A DNA stretch of 64,000 nucleotides from Gp6-AA40 sp036274155 (GTDB taxonomy: Bacteria; Acidobacteriota; Vicinamibacteria; Vicinamibacterales; UBA2999). The notes under the pieces were generated by a model. That model saw only the letters and a program-made list of their open reading frames with translations, ran no database searches and was not told the origin of the DNA. Shown here piece by piece: positions 24,427 to 32,693 of this stretch. The stretch covers positions 1 through 64,000 of the forward strand of contig DASUGH010000094.1 in the NCBI GenBank assembly GCA_036274155.1. Reading direction: 5' to 3'. The translations under genes and the position numbers were made by a program. Positions within the stretch are counted from its first letter, which is position 1. Each line of letters begins with the position of its first letter.

Positions 24427-25734
24427 CTACTTCGCGGGCACCGCCAGCTGCTGCGCGGTCAACGCGTTCGGCGGCGTCGCTGAGGACGTCCCCGTGTAAA
24501 CGAAGCGCTGGGCCCGATTGCCCGGGCTGACTTCGGCAACGTAGATGTTCCCTTTCGAATCGACGGCCAGATGATGCGGACCGCGGAAGTCGCCAGGCTT
24601 CTCGCCGACGTTGCCGAACTGATACAGCACCTCCAGCGACGTGCGCTCGACGACCACGATCCGTGAGTTTCCGTAGTCGGCCAGATACATGAACCGCTGA
24701 TCGCCGTCCGGCGAGAAGGCGATGCCGGCAACGGAATTCGATGAAGGCCCGGCGCGGTTGACGAACATCTGTGTCCTGTACTTGCCGTCGGGGTCGAACA
24801 CCTGCACTCGCCGGTTCGGCCGGTCGGCAACGTAGAGCAGTCCGTCGTTAGAGATCTTCACACCGTGCACGGGGCCGCCGAACTGCTGCGGTCCCGGACC
24901 TTCGGTTTCGAGCGGCGGTGCGGCACCTCGCCCTGCGGCCGGAGGCGCGCCGGCGGTAACGGCTCGCCCACCGGTGGCGGCGGGCGGAGCTGCGGGTTGA
25001 ACGCCGGCGCCTGCAGGCGATCCACCGGCACGCGCCACCGGAGGTCCGCCGCCGCGCCCGGCGGGGGCATCCACTGGAACGTTGCCGAAAGCGCCCCACA
25101 TCCGCTTGAACGCGCCGGTTCCGGCGTCGAACACGATCACGCGGCGGTTGCCGTAGCCATCGGCGACGAACACCTCGTTGGTCTTCGCATAGACGTACGC
25201 GTCTGCCGGCTTGTTCACGCTGGCAGTGTCCGTGTTGCCGCCGCTCTTGTCAGGACCGCCGATTTGCAGCAGGAACGTTCCCTTGCTCGTGAACTTGAGC
25301 AGCATGTCGTCCGACCGTTTCGTCAGCGAGTTGGAGGTCGGGCTGCTGCCGCCGATCCAGACGTTGTCCTGCTGGTCGACGGTAATCCCGTGCTCGCTGT
25401 CGGGCCAGTCGAAGCCGGCGCCCGGACCTCCCCATGCCGCGACGAATCTGCCGTTGTCGTCGAATTCGAGCACCGCCGGCGCCGCGCGGCTGCGCTGCTC
25501 CTCCGGCACGGTCCGCGGACGATGCAGGATCCAGATGTGATCGTGTCGATCGACAGCGATTCCGGGGACCTGGCCGAGGACCCAGTTGTTCGGAAGATTC
25601 GGCCACGCGGCGTCCACTTCGAAGCGAGGCATCGCGCGAGTGCCCTGGGCGTGCGATGCACCCTCGCGAAGGACTGCGACGCCGGCGGCCACCGCCGCGG
25701 CCAGCGCCATGCGCGCAAGCGTGTGTGACGTCAT
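24427..25734 (-). CDS. Secreted NHL-repeat beta-propeller protein
   Basis: 435 residues with a signal peptide (ALAAAVAAGVAVLREGASHA). Blades read DRHDHIWILHRPR, VDQQDNVWIGGS, VNKPADAYVYAKTNEVFVAD, PVHGVKISNDGLLYVADRPN, FRGPHHLAVDSKGNIYVAEV. A ~55-residue Gly/Ala/Pro-rich insert with GRGG- and GRGAA-like words separates blades near residues 220-275. It is a paralogous type to the next gene (23187-24335). The two adjacent propellers probably bind or process related ligands; no catalytic residue can be assigned. Confidence 0.86.
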   Translation of the reverse strand: MTSHTLARMALAAAVAAGVAVLREGASHAQGTRAMPRFEVDAAWPNLPNNWVLGQVPGIAVDRHDHIWILHRPRTVPEEQRSRAAPAVLEFDDNGRFVAAWGGPGAGFDWPDSEHGITVDQQDNVWIGGSSPTSNSLTKRSDDMLLKFTSKGTFLLQIGGPDKSGGNTDTASVNKPADAYVYAKTNEVFVADGYGNRRVIVFDAGTGAFKRMWGAFGNVPVDAPAGRGGGPPVARAGGSPAGAGVQPAAPPAATGGRAVTAGAPPAAGRGAAPPLETEGPGPQQFGGPVHGVKISNDGLLYVADRPNRRVQVFDPDGKYRTQMFVNRAGPSSNSVAGIAFSPDGDQRFMYLADYGNSRIVVVERTSLEVLYQFGNVGEKPGDFRGPHHLAVDSKGNIYVAEVSPGNRAQRFVYTGTSSATPPNALTAQQLAVPAK

Positions 25735-25767
25735 AGATGTCCTGTGCAGTCGTTGACGCGTTCACGC

Positions 25768-26349
25768 TTACTTCGTCGCCCTGGCTGCCTTCAGCGCCGG
25801 ATGCTCGTAGCCAGCCGGGAGCACCTTGTTCGGATCGGGGCGCACCGCCAGGTACTCGATACTCGTCGCGACCTCATCGAAGCCGTGGTAGACGCCTGGC
25901 GGAATGATCACCACGTCACCCGGCCCCACCTTGCGACGCTGCGCGGCCTTGTCGAATGTCGCGGTGTTGCTTGGCCCGACAACGACCTTGACGATCTCGC
26001 TGTCGGCAGCGACCGGCCTCGGGTTGGTGACCGTGCCGCCAGTGACCAGCGTGCCCGAGCCCGAGATGACGTAGTAGACCTCGGTAATGTGCTCGTGATT
26101 GATCGCACTGACCGGCGCCCCGGGCTTCGTGGCGTTGCGCCGAAGCACGCCGACGCCAACGTTGTAGGTGCCCATGTCGACGGCGGTGATGAGCCGATCC
26201 CCGGTGCCCGGCGGCGCGTCGAGCACCGCTTTCACCTCAGCGGCAGTGATGTCGGTGGCGAGAACGGGCGGCTGCTTGCTCTGCGTGAAGCCGGCGGTCT
26301 GCAGGATCAGGACGACGACCGCGAATGTTCCGAGGATGAAACGCTGCAT
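25768..26349 (-). CDS. Secreted cupin-domain protein
   Basis: 193 residues from the ATG at 26349 (reading QRFILGTFAVVVLILQTAGF, a signal peptide); GAGG is suitably placed upstream. A longer TTG start two codons upstream is possible. The cupin barrel shows the metal-site motif HEHITEVYYVISGSGTLVTGG (partial: INHEHITEVYYV) and the second motif GDVVIIPPGVYHGF. Exported cupins of this type are usually dioxygenase-, isomerase- or binding-type proteins with undefined substrates. It is 33 bp upstream of the propeller gene at 24427-25734, which suggests an operon. Confidence 0.88.
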   Translation of the reverse strand: MQRFILGTFAVVVLILQTAGFTQSKQPPVLATDITAAEVKAVLDAPPGTGDRLITAVDMGTYNVGVGVLRRNATKPGAPVSAINHEHITEVYYVISGSGTLVTGGTVTNPRPVAADSEIVKVVVGPSNTATFDKAAQRRKVGPGDVVIIPPGVYHGFDEVATSIEYLAVRPDPNKVLPAGYEHPALKAARATK

Positions 26350-26417
26350 GGACAACCTCGCTCTGTAACGTGTGACAGTTCCTCTGTGTTCTCTCGGTGG
26401 CCAGATCCTCTGCGCGC

Positions 26418-26496
26418 AACGTCGTTCGACGTTGCTCAGGACGACCCTGAGCGAAGTCGAAGGGTCGCAGGCCCACCTGGCGCTTCACCAGGCCTG
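26418..26496. repeat. Cluster of three hairpins between cupin genes
   Basis: 26418-26433 (AACGTCG/CGACGTT), 26442-26467 (CGACCCT/AGGGTCG) and 26468-26496 (CAGGCC/GGCCTG) follow one another in the 147-bp gap between two cupin genes. The middle one contains CCTTCGACTTCGCTCAGGG on the minus strand, a word I recognise as a common interspersed repeat in environmental bacterial genomes. The last hairpin ends at the upstream cupin's stop. Confidence 0.6.
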
Positions 26497-27054
26497 CTAC
26501 GGTTTCGCCGGCTCGTAGTTCGTGTCGAAACGGATGTTCAGCCACGTGATGCTGCCGTTGACACCGCTCACGCCATGCGGAACGCCCGCCGGCACGAAGA
26601 CCACATCGCCCGCCTTGAGCGGCCGTGACTCGCCGCCGACAATCTTTCCGCCTTCGAGCTTGCCGTTGACGGTCAGCGTTCCCGCGCCTTCGGTCACGAC
26701 CCAGACATCGGCGGTCACCGGGTGCACGAGCGCGCTCTCGGCATTGGTGATCCGCCGGATGTTGACGTTGAACCGGCCGCCTTCGAGCATCCGCAGCGTT
26801 TCGAGCTTCCTGGCGTCCATGTCGGCGTAGTACTGCTTCAACGTCTCGAGCGGGATCGGCACCGCCTTGTCGGCCGGCGCCTGCTGCAGGATGAACGTCT
26901 GCGCCGCGCCGCGCCCTCGACCACGTTCCGGTCCGCCGGCGCCCGCCGCCCGTTGTCCGTCGGCGGACGGCGCCTGCGCCAAGCTCAGTGACACGCACAA
27001 CGCCAGGGTCATGGCGCCGATGAGAACAGGAATTCTTTTCCGGGTGGTACGCAT
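26497..27054 (-). CDS. Secreted cupin-domain protein
   Basis: 185 residues from ATG 27054 (reading RTTRKRIPVLIGAMTLALCV, a signal peptide). The frame upstream to 27201 is Arg-rich and not native. A short Gly/Arg linker (GGPERGRGRGAAQ) precedes the cupin. Motif 1 is replaced by ALVHPVTADVWVVTEGAGTLTVNG and motif 2 is KAGDVVFVPAGVPHGVSG, so only part of the usual metal-binding His/Glu set is kept. It is divergent from the NTF2/SnoaL-like gene across a 276-bp region. Confidence 0.86.
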   Translation of the reverse strand: MRTTRKRIPVLIGAMTLALCVSLSLAQAPSADGQRAAGAGGPERGRGRGAAQTFILQQAPADKAVPIPLETLKQYYADMDARKLETLRMLEGGRFNVNIRRITNAESALVHPVTADVWVVTEGAGTLTVNGKLEGGKIVGGESRPLKAGDVVFVPAGVPHGVSGVNGSITWLNIRFDTNYEPAKP

Positions 27055-27330
27055 TGCGATGCCTCCGGCGCACTGAGTGGCGCGAAACACGCGGTCGACC
27101 GGGCGTGGTGACGTTCTGTTGCCCGTGCCTCCCGGGTTTCGGGAACGTGGTCCGCGGGCCTGACGGGGTCGGAGTCTAGCCAGCGCACGCACGGGTCGCA
27201 CTACCCAATATGAGGTAGCCGAGCGCCACGCTGTTGACGCCTCCTACGCCTCATCGTTAGCCTTCCGACGCACTGGAACAGCGACAGCCGTTCTCGCGAA
27301 GCCCGAGTCTCCACGCGCAGGAGAGCGCTC
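27055..27330. promoter_or_regulatory. Divergent intergenic region between cupin operon and NTF2/SnoaL-like gene
   Basis: 276 bp that must carry promoters for both directions. No clear operator palindrome or -35/-10 pair was found by eye. AGGAGAG before 27331 is a good ribosome binding site. Confidence 0.4.
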
Positions 27331-29007
27331 ATGATACGCACGTTCACTCTCGTTTCCGCCATGCTCGTCCTGTGGCTGGCCGTGCCGACCAGTGCCGATC
27401 GCGCGCTCGACAGCTTCGCCCGCGACGTCTTCCGCACCGAAAGCGTTCGTGCAGTCATGACTTTACAGCGCAGCTACGCTCAGTACGCGCAATACGGCCT
27501 CTGGAACGACGTCGGTGCGCTGTTCGTGCCGGAAGGAACCTTCACCTTCGACGGTCTCGTCATGCCGGCTCAGTCGGCCAGGGGGTCCGCGGCTATCGCC
27601 GCGTTCCTGCGCACCCGCTATGGCGGCGGTCAGGACGGACTCACGGCCTCCGGCCTCTCGAGCATGTTCATCGAGAACCCGCTCGTGAACCTGTCGGCCG
27701 ACGGCGAGAGCGCCAAGGCGCGATGGAACGCGCTGATCTTCCACGGTCATGACGGCAAGGCGCGCATCGAGGGCGGCATATTCGAGAACGACTATGCGCT
27801 CGACGCCGGCGTCTGGAAGATTGCCGCGGCGCACTACTATCCGCAGTTCGACGGCCCCTACGAGCAGGGATGGATCAACTGGGGCGGCGGTGACCTGCCA
27901 ATCGTTCCGCATCATTTCGACATCAATACGTCCGGCATCCCCATTCCACCCGCGACCGGCACCGCGCCAGAGACCAAGGCGACTCTCGCCGAACTCCAGA
28001 AGCGGGTCGACGCGCTCAACGACGAGGATCGCGTCCGCAATCTTCAGGCAGCCTACGGCTTCTACGAGGACCGCAAGATGTGGGACGACGTGGCCGACTT
28101 GTTCGCACGCGACGGCCTCGTCGAGATCGGCGGCCAGGGTGTCTGGCAGGGTCAGGCGGGCGTTCGGCGGTGGCTGCAGAGCATGGGCCCGGCCGGACTC
28201 AGTCACGGACAGCTCAACGACCGGGTCCAATTCGACGTCACTGTCGCCATCGCCGCTGGCGGCAACGAGGCCTGGGCGCGAGGCATCGAGCTCGGCATGC
28301 TCGGCGAGGCCGATCAGGAGAAGGGTTGGTGGGAGGTTTCGACGTTCCGCAACCGATTCGTCAAAATGACACCGTTCGCGGGCTACTACATCGGCCGCGA
28401 TCGGGTCCTGAGCGCGCGCGTCAGCGGTGAGCCGCCAAAGACGCGCCCCGGCATTTCCTATCACTGGCTCGTTCAGCCGGTCCTGCTCATCTCGAGTGAC
28501 GGCCGCTCCGCGGTGGGCCGCCTCCGGCTGTTCCAGCCACGCACCGGCAGAACGGTTGGCGAGGCGGGCGCCTTCTACGGCGCGTCCTTCTGGGGCGGCA
28601 TGTATCACGACCAGTACGTGCTCGAAGACGGCATCTGGCGCATCTGGGAGCTTACGCTCGACGAGCCGTATATCAATCCAGTTGCCTGGAAGGATGGCGT
28701 CTGGGCAAAGTCGAAGGACCCGCTGCCCCGACCGTCCCGAGCATTCAGCGGTGGGAACTTTCCGCCCGACATTCTGCTGACGTCTCTCGGCAAGCGCGAG
28801 GAACATTTCCGCGGCGGGACCGGTGACACCTGGGAGTGGCCGACGATCCTTCCGATGTGGTTCCAGTACACCAACCCGGTGAGCGGCCGCATGCCCGAGC
28901 TCTTTCAGGGACAATGCGTGCCCTGCGCAGTGCGTCCCGACCTGCGGCTCGAAGCCAACGGGTATCAGAAGCCGCCGGACGCGCCGGAAGCGAACAGGGC
29001 GCCTTGA
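27331..29007 (+). CDS. Secreted multi-domain NTF2/SnoaL-like protein with CVPC tail
   Basis: 558 residues with a signal peptide (TLVSAMLVLWLAVPTSADRA). An N-terminal SnoaL-like domain (ESVRAVMTLQRSYAQYAQYG ... GGIFENDYALDAGVWKIAA) is followed by a second (NDEDRVRNLQAAYGFYEDRK, MWDDVADLF) that runs directly into FAGYYIGRDRVL. Compared with the 724-residue paralog at 44817-46991, the second half of domain 2 and the first half of domain 3 are missing, so a hybrid domain is created. The C-terminus shares PVSGRMPELFQGQCVPC with the paralog. Known SnoaL-like enzymes are cyclases, isomerases or hydratases; the substrate here is unknown. AGGAGAG supports the start. Confidence 0.86.
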   Translation: MIRTFTLVSAMLVLWLAVPTSADRALDSFARDVFRTESVRAVMTLQRSYAQYAQYGLWNDVGALFVPEGTFTFDGLVMPAQSARGSAAIAAFLRTRYGGGQDGLTASGLSSMFIENPLVNLSADGESAKARWNALIFHGHDGKARIEGGIFENDYALDAGVWKIAAAHYYPQFDGPYEQGWINWGGGDLPIVPHHFDINTSGIPIPPATGTAPETKATLAELQKRVDALNDEDRVRNLQAAYGFYEDRKMWDDVADLFARDGLVEIGGQGVWQGQAGVRRWLQSMGPAGLSHGQLNDRVQFDVTVAIAAGGNEAWARGIELGMLGEADQEKGWWEVSTFRNRFVKMTPFAGYYIGRDRVLSARVSGEPPKTRPGISYHWLVQPVLLISSDGRSAVGRLRLFQPRTGRTVGEAGAFYGASFWGGMYHDQYVLEDGIWRIWELTLDEPYINPVAWKDGVWAKSKDPLPRPSRAFSGGNFPPDILLTSLGKREEHFRGGTGDTWEWPTILPMWFQYTNPVSGRMPELFQGQCVPCAVRPDLRLEANGYQKPPDAPEANRAP

Positions 29008-29020
29008 CGGCAATGCTCAA

Positions 29021-29055
29021 TGCACAACGCTCAACGAGCCCTGCACAACGCTCAA
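29021..29055. repeat. Two copies of TGCACAACGCTCAA
   Basis: Identical 14-mers at 29021-29034 and 29042-29055, 21 bp apart, between convergent genes. The second overlaps the thioesterase stop codon. Confidence 0.6.
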
Positions 29056-29507
29056 TGCGATGAGAGCAGCTCGTTCAACGCTGTCCTGAGCTCGTTCGGC
29101 AGGGCGACGGGGCGCCGGGTGGATCGATCCACGTAAACGTGGACGAAGTGTCCCTGGGCAGACGCAAGAGGGTCGTCGTTGCGGAAGAGCCCGATTTCGT
29201 ACCGGACGCTGCTGGATCCCAGCCGCGCCACTCGAAGCCCGGCGTGCACCGTGTCTGGAAACGTGATCGGGCTGAAGTAGCTGCACTGCGTTTCGACGAC
29301 GAGGCCGATCACCCCGCCGCGTTCGATGTCGAGCACGCCCGCGTCCAGCAAGTACAAGTTCACCACGGTGTCGAAATACGAGTAGTAGACGACGTTGTTG
29401 ACGTGGCCAAACACGTCGTTGTCCATCCAGCGTGTGGGGATGGCCCGGAAGTGGCGGTAGGCGTTTCGGGCCTCTGGCGCAGGCTTGCCTGGCGGATCGG
29501 ATGGCAT
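29052..29507 (-). CDS. Acyl-CoA thioesterase, hotdog fold (4-hydroxybenzoyl-CoA thioesterase/FadM-like)
   Basis: 151 residues from ATG 29507. The longer frame to 29870 is Arg-rich and overlaps the divergent TonB-receptor gene, so it is rejected. The 4HBT hotdog signature TRWMDNDVFGHVNNVVYYSYFDTV (split here as TRWMDNDVFGH and NNVVYYSYFD) contains the catalytic Asp/His region. It hydrolyses acyl- or aroyl-CoA thioesters in the cytoplasm. It could serve a nearby CoA-dependent catabolic route, but no ligase is adjacent. Confidence 0.93.
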   Translation of the reverse strand: MPSDPPGKPAPEARNAYRHFRAIPTRWMDNDVFGHVNNVVYYSYFDTVVNLYLLDAGVLDIERGGVIGLVVETQCSYFSPITFPDTVHAGLRVARLGSSSVRYEIGLFRNDDPLASAQGHFVHVYVDRSTRRPVALPNELRTALNELLSSH

Positions 29508-29633
29508 AGGGCTTCGATATCCAGCCGCAAGGGATCGGCCGTAGTCAACCACGAAGGCGCACGCGTGACCGCGCCGCAATTGCCTGTCTAACCTCAGCCG
29601 TGAAGTGCTACAGTGAGCCGGCCCGGAGGCTTG

Positions 29634-32600
29634 ATGAGGCTGTTCGTCGTGGCTGCGTTCGGGGGATGGCTGATGATCCCGTCGCCAGCGATGTCTCAGG
29701 CTCGGCTCACCGCGGCCGATCTCGGAGGAACTGTCACGGATCAATCGGGTGCGGTTGTGGCCAACGCGACGATCACGGTGACCAACACCGAGACCAACGT
29801 GGAACGGACATCCGAAACCGAGTCCGGCGGCCGCTATTCGGTGCCTGCGCTTCCTCCAGGCAGGTATCACGTGGCCGTGTCGCGTTCGGGATTCACCAGC
29901 CAGGTCCGTGAGGACGTCGACCTCTTCGTCGGCGAGTCGGTCACCATCGACTTCACGCTGGTCCTTGCGCCTCAGCAGCAGACTGTCACGGTCACGCCCG
30001 AGGTGCCGCCGGTGCAGACGAATCGCACCGAGCTGTCAACGCTCATCAGCCAGCAGCAGATCGACGGCCTGCCGATCAACGGCCGGAACGTCATCGGCTT
30101 TTCAGTCATCACGCCAGGCGTTGCGCCGGACCATACGCCGCAGCAGGGTTCGACGCTGACGTCCGGGCTGTCCTTCGGGGGACAGCGCGCTCGCTCCAAC
30201 AACATCATGGTCGACGGCCTCGACAACAACGACATCGCCGTCGGCGCGGTGCGAGCGACGTTCAGCCAGGAAGCGATTCGCGAATTTCAGGTCCTGGCAA
30301 ACTCGTACTCAGCCGAATTCGGAAAGGCGGCGGGCGGTGTGGTCAACATCGTCACCAGGAGCGGAACGAACGTCCTACATGGCAACGCGTACTTCTACTT
30401 CCGCGACAAGAGCCTCAATGCCCGGAGCCACTTCGAGCAGTTCGACGTCTTCGGGAATCCGGTGAGCCTCGACAAGGCTCCGTACCGCCAGGCACAGTGG
30501 GGCGCCACGGTCGGAGGGCCGATCCGGAAGGACCGAACGTTCTTCTTCGTGTCCCAGGAGCGCACCGACATCACAGACAACCGGGTCGTCACCATCGACG
30601 CGACCGCGGCGTCAGTCCTCGCCAGCGTCGGCTTCCCGGTGCAGCTTGGCAACGTGCCGTTGGCCGTCATCAACAACGAGGTGCTGGGCAAGATCGATCA
30701 CCACTGGTCGCCGCTGCATCATCTCGAGTTCCGCGTGAACTACGCCGACATCGAACGGGAAGGCGTTGACGACTTCGGCGGCATCGTCGCGCGCAGCCGC
30801 GGCACGGTGCAGCTGCGAACGAACTGGTCGGTGTCGGCATCGCAGACCGACGTGTTGTCGGCACGCTGGGTCAACGAATCCCGGTTTCAGTACGCGTACG
30901 AGGATCAGGCAATCAACGCGCTCGACCCTGCCTGCGGCGGCGCATGCATCGAACCCGACCAGGGCGGCCCGACGCTCGAGGTCACTGGAGTGGCCAGCGT
31001 TGGACGTCAGCGCATCACGCCGAATCAGCGGCTCAACAACCGGCTTCAGTTCGTCGAGACCGTCAGTTACGTCACTGGAACGCATCATGTGAAGGCAGGT
31101 GCGGAGTACAACCACCTCTCGTATCCCGAAGGGGGAAACATGCTGCCGCTTCACTTCGGCGGCCGCTACATCTTCAGTCCGATTCCTGCACTCGGGGTCG
31201 CCACGGCACTGGACGGCGTCAGCCGGGGGATCCCGGCCGCCTACGTGCAAGGGTATGGCAATCCCGTGTACGGCCGCTACGGGTATCGGGACGTATCGCT
31301 CTTTGCTCAAGACGAATGGAAACGCGGGCGGTTGGTCGTGAAGCCGGGCATCCGCTATCAGCGTCAATTCTTCGAGGATGCCACGTATACAGTGACGGAC
31401 GTCGGCGGAGGTACATTCTCCTATCCAACGCCGAGCGACGCCGACAACATCGCTCCGCGAATCGGTCTCGCGTACGACCTGACCGGAGATGGACGGACGG
31501 TTGTGCATGGCTCGTACGGCATCTTCTACGACAACATCATCTCCGGCATTCTCAGCGTCGGACGCATCGTCAATGGCTCGTCGGAGGGCGTGCGGACGCT
31601 TGTGCTGGCGGCTCCAAGAGCGTCTGTCGCCTGGAGTGCGCCCGGTCATGCACTCACCGAGAGCCAGGCAGTCGCGCTGCTCGGCTCGTCTTACCCCAGC
31701 GTCGCCATCATGCCCGGGCCGACGCTGGAGAATTCCTACGCGCACCAGGCAGCGATCGGCGTCGACCGGCTGCTGGCGCCCAATCTGAGTATCAGCGTCA
31801 ACGGTGTCTACGTGCGCGGCTTTCATCTACCCGGCACGCTGGACTACAACCCGGTTCTGGGAGCGACCCTCGGTCCGGGCCGCCGCCCGAACGATCTGCC
31901 CTGTTCCGCCAATCCGGCGGCCGTGTGTGTCAACGGCGCGATCCCGGGGACGTCGGCCTCGGTGCTTCAATACACGTCGTTCGGCGAGAGCTGGTATCAA
32001 GGGTTGACGGTGGCGCTGAGCAAGCGGTTCGATCGGAACTATCAGTTCCTCCTGTCCTACACGTTATCGAAAGCCGAAGACACCTCCACCGACTTCCAGA
32101 CGAATTTTCTCCCTCAGAACAGCGGCTTTGGCCGCGACCCCGCGAACGCCTTCGGGCTGCCTCGTGGCTTCGACCCCGACTCCGAGCGCGGACCAGCCAC
32201 GCAGGACCAGCGCCACCGTTTGGTGCTGTCAGGTATCTACGAGCTTCCGCACGCGATCCAGCTCTCCGGCATCCTCTCGGCGGCGTCCGGACGGCCGTTC
32301 ACGCCGCTGGCCGGCCAGGATCTCAACCTCGATGGGAATGGCGGCGCGTTTCCCCCCGACCGCGCCCGTGTCGACCCGCTCGACGAGTCCACCAGCGTCG
32401 GCCGGAACAGCGGAACGACGGCCAATCAGTTCACCGTCGACCTGCGCTTCAGCAAGAAGTTCACGATCGCGCGAAACACTGCGGTCATGGCGATCGTCGA
32501 AGCGTTCAACGTCTTCAATCGGGTCAACTTCTACGAAGACACCAACCAGTCGTCGTTCGTCATCTTCGGGCCGGGCGCCTACCCGTCGAACCCGTTGCCC

Positions 32601-32669
32601 ACGTACGGGAAGTACACGTTGACGTTGCCGCCACGGCAGGTTCAGATCGCGGCCAAATTCAGCTTCTGA
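29634..32669 (+). CDS. TonB-dependent receptor with N-terminal carboxypeptidase-regulatory-like domain
   Basis: 1011 residues. The start at ATG 29634 is set by GGAGG just upstream and by the signal peptide (LFVVAAFGGWLMIPSPAMSQ). Residues ~25-110 are a CarboxypepD_reg-like sandwich (GGTVTDQSGAVVANATITV ... GRYSVPALPPGRYHV). The plug domain contains GLPINGRNVIGF and MVDGLDNNDIAVG. The remainder is a 22-strand-type barrel ending in Phe (AAKFSF). Acidobacteria carry many such Oar-like receptors for large or complex ligands; the ligand here is unknown. No TonB/ExbBD is in the window. It is followed by a convergent PknK-like gene. Confidence 0.95.
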   Translation: MRLFVVAAFGGWLMIPSPAMSQARLTAADLGGTVTDQSGAVVANATITVTNTETNVERTSETESGGRYSVPALPPGRYHVAVSRSGFTSQVREDVDLFVGESVTIDFTLVLAPQQQTVTVTPEVPPVQTNRTELSTLISQQQIDGLPINGRNVIGFSVITPGVAPDHTPQQGSTLTSGLSFGGQRARSNNIMVDGLDNNDIAVGAVRATFSQEAIREFQVLANSYSAEFGKAAGGVVNIVTRSGTNVLHGNAYFYFRDKSLNARSHFEQFDVFGNPVSLDKAPYRQAQWGATVGGPIRKDRTFFFVSQERTDITDNRVVTIDATAASVLASVGFPVQLGNVPLAVINNEVLGKIDHHWSPLHHLEFRVNYADIEREGVDDFGGIVARSRGTVQLRTNWSVSASQTDVLSARWVNESRFQYAYEDQAINALDPACGGACIEPDQGGPTLEVTGVASVGRQRITPNQRLNNRLQFVETVSYVTGTHHVKAGAEYNHLSYPEGGNMLPLHFGGRYIFSPIPALGVATALDGVSRGIPAAYVQGYGNPVYGRYGYRDVSLFAQDEWKRGRLVVKPGIRYQRQFFEDATYTVTDVGGGTFSYPTPSDADNIAPRIGLAYDLTGDGRTVVHGSYGIFYDNIISGILSVGRIVNGSSEGVRTLVLAAPRASVAWSAPGHALTESQAVALLGSSYPSVAIMPGPTLENSYAHQAAIGVDRLLAPNLSISVNGVYVRGFHLPGTLDYNPVLGATLGPGRRPNDLPCSANPAAVCVNGAIPGTSASVLQYTSFGESWYQGLTVALSKRFDRNYQFLLSYTLSKAEDTSTDFQTNFLPQNSGFGRDPANAFGLPRGFDPDSERGPATQDQRHRLVLSGIYELPHAIQLSGILSAASGRPFTPLAGQDLNLDGNGGAFPPDRARVDPLDESTSVGRNSGTTANQFTVDLRFSKKFTIARNTAVMAIVEAFNVFNRVNFYEDTNQSSFVIFGPGAYPSNPLPTYGKYTLTLPPRQVQIAAKFSF

Positions 32670-32693
32670 CGCGTCCCCTCTCGATCCAGTCCC

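Noticed and set aside
27463..29013. 516-residue minus-strand frame
   Set aside because: Antisense shadow of the NTF2/SnoaL-like gene; no domain recognised.
29508..29870. N-terminal extension of the thioesterase gene
   Set aside because: The extension is Arg/His-rich and overlaps the divergent TonB-receptor start, while the hotdog fold begins just after the ATG at 29507.
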